Shown here: positions 6,141 to 6,426 of the stretch, in pieces
How the letters are laid out: every line of letters starts with the position of its first letter
How positions within the stretch are numbered: the stretch's first letter is position 1
Assembly (NCBI GenBank): GCA_028290125.1
Contig: JAQGKM010000100.1
Location: forward strand, 1 to 6,426
Direction of reading: 5' to 3'
Origin: Hyphomicrobiales bacterium
Lineage (GTDB): Bacteria > Pseudomonadota > Alphaproteobacteria > Rhizobiales > Beijerinckiaceae
DNA: 6,426 nt
Made by a program: the position numbers and the translations under genes
Notes under the pieces: generated by a model
Databases searched by the model: none
Told to the model about the DNA's origin: nothing
What the model saw: only the letters and a program-made list of their open reading frames with translations

Positions 6141-6211
6141 TGGCTTCCCGTTGGACACCGGGCGCCGCAGAGGCGAGTCTTGCGCCGGATAAACCATTCC
6201 TGCGAGGGCTC

Positions 6212-6426
6212 GTGACAGATCTGCGGATAGGCATCGACACTGGCGGCACTTTCACGGACATCGTCTGCGTCGATTCAGCGACCGGCAAGATGACGGTCAC
6301 CAAAGTGCCGAGCACGCCGGCCAATCCAGCCATCGGCCTCGTCGACGGCGTGCGCGAGATTCTAGCCACCACCGGCCACCACGCCGACGACCTGCGCGGC
6401 ATCGCGCATGGCACGACCGTCGCCAC
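6212..6426 (+). CDS. Hydantoinase/oxoprolinase, subunit A type (N-terminal part only)
   Basis: This is the start of a HyuA-like enzyme; the family contains ATP-dependent hydantoinases, 5-oxoprolinases and acetone carboxylase beta subunits, which act on cyclic amides or related substrates in the cytoplasm. Only 71 complete codons are present and the gene runs off the right edge. The N-terminus reads (V/M)TDLRIGIDTGGTFTDIVCV, with the ATP phosphate-binding signature IDTGGTFTD (8-16), and the window ends in the family-typical HGTTVAT (66-72). I chose the GTG at 6212 because it places the signature at the usual distance from the start and follows GAGGG (6204-6208), although the 3-base spacing is tight. 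An in-frame GTG at 6140 is an alternative but would add residues that do not look conserved. Subfamily and substrate cannot be decided from this fragment. A hyuB-like partner is expected beyond the edge. Confidence 0.9.
   Translation, partial: MTDLRIGIDTGGTFTDIVCVDSATGKMTVTKVPSTPANPAIGLVDGVREILATTGHHADDLRGIAHGTTVA

Overview
This is a GC-rich chromosomal stretch with dense, short-spaced genes. Codon choice strongly favours G or C in third position, and GTG starts are common (modB, modE and the hydantoinase gene). Gene content and style suggest an alphaproteobacterium, most likely of the Hyphomicrobiales (Rhizobiales) type. That placement is inference; there is no rRNA or marker gene to confirm it.

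Layout. The left half (1-3651) is read entirely from the minus strand, in the order phoH-like ATPase, unknown membrane protein, modE, modA, modB (modB runs off the left edge). A strong GC hairpin (2837-2869) separates phoH from the membrane-protein gene. An imperfect AT-rich palindrome resembling a Mo-box (1681-1706) separates the membrane-protein gene from modE. The modEAB genes therefore look like one transcription unit started at, and probably repressed through, that operator. A 358-base stretch with no convincing gene (3652-4009) separates phoH from the right half. The right half holds a secreted alpha/beta-hydrolase esterase on the plus strand (4010-5203), a LysR-type regulator on the minus strand whose stop codon directly abuts the esterase stop (5204-6103), and the start of a divergent hydantoinase/oxoprolinase gene on the plus strand (from 6212). 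A clean palindromic LysR-type operator (6115-6131) lies in the divergent promoter region.

How the genes work together. ModA captures molybdate in the periplasm, ModB (with an ATPase expected beyond the left edge) imports it, and ModE senses cytoplasmic molybdate through its two Mop domains and should bind the Mo-box to switch the operon off. The LysR regulator probably controls itself and the divergent hydantoinase gene; the convergent esterase may or may not belong to the same regulon. PhoH and the unknown membrane protein show no clear functional link to their neighbours.

I found no mobile element, CRISPR array, RNA gene or obvious novel multi-gene system. The most notable items are the two regulatory palindromes, an esterase related to the unusual Glu-triad esterase of Alcaligenes, and an unrecognised three-segment membrane protein.
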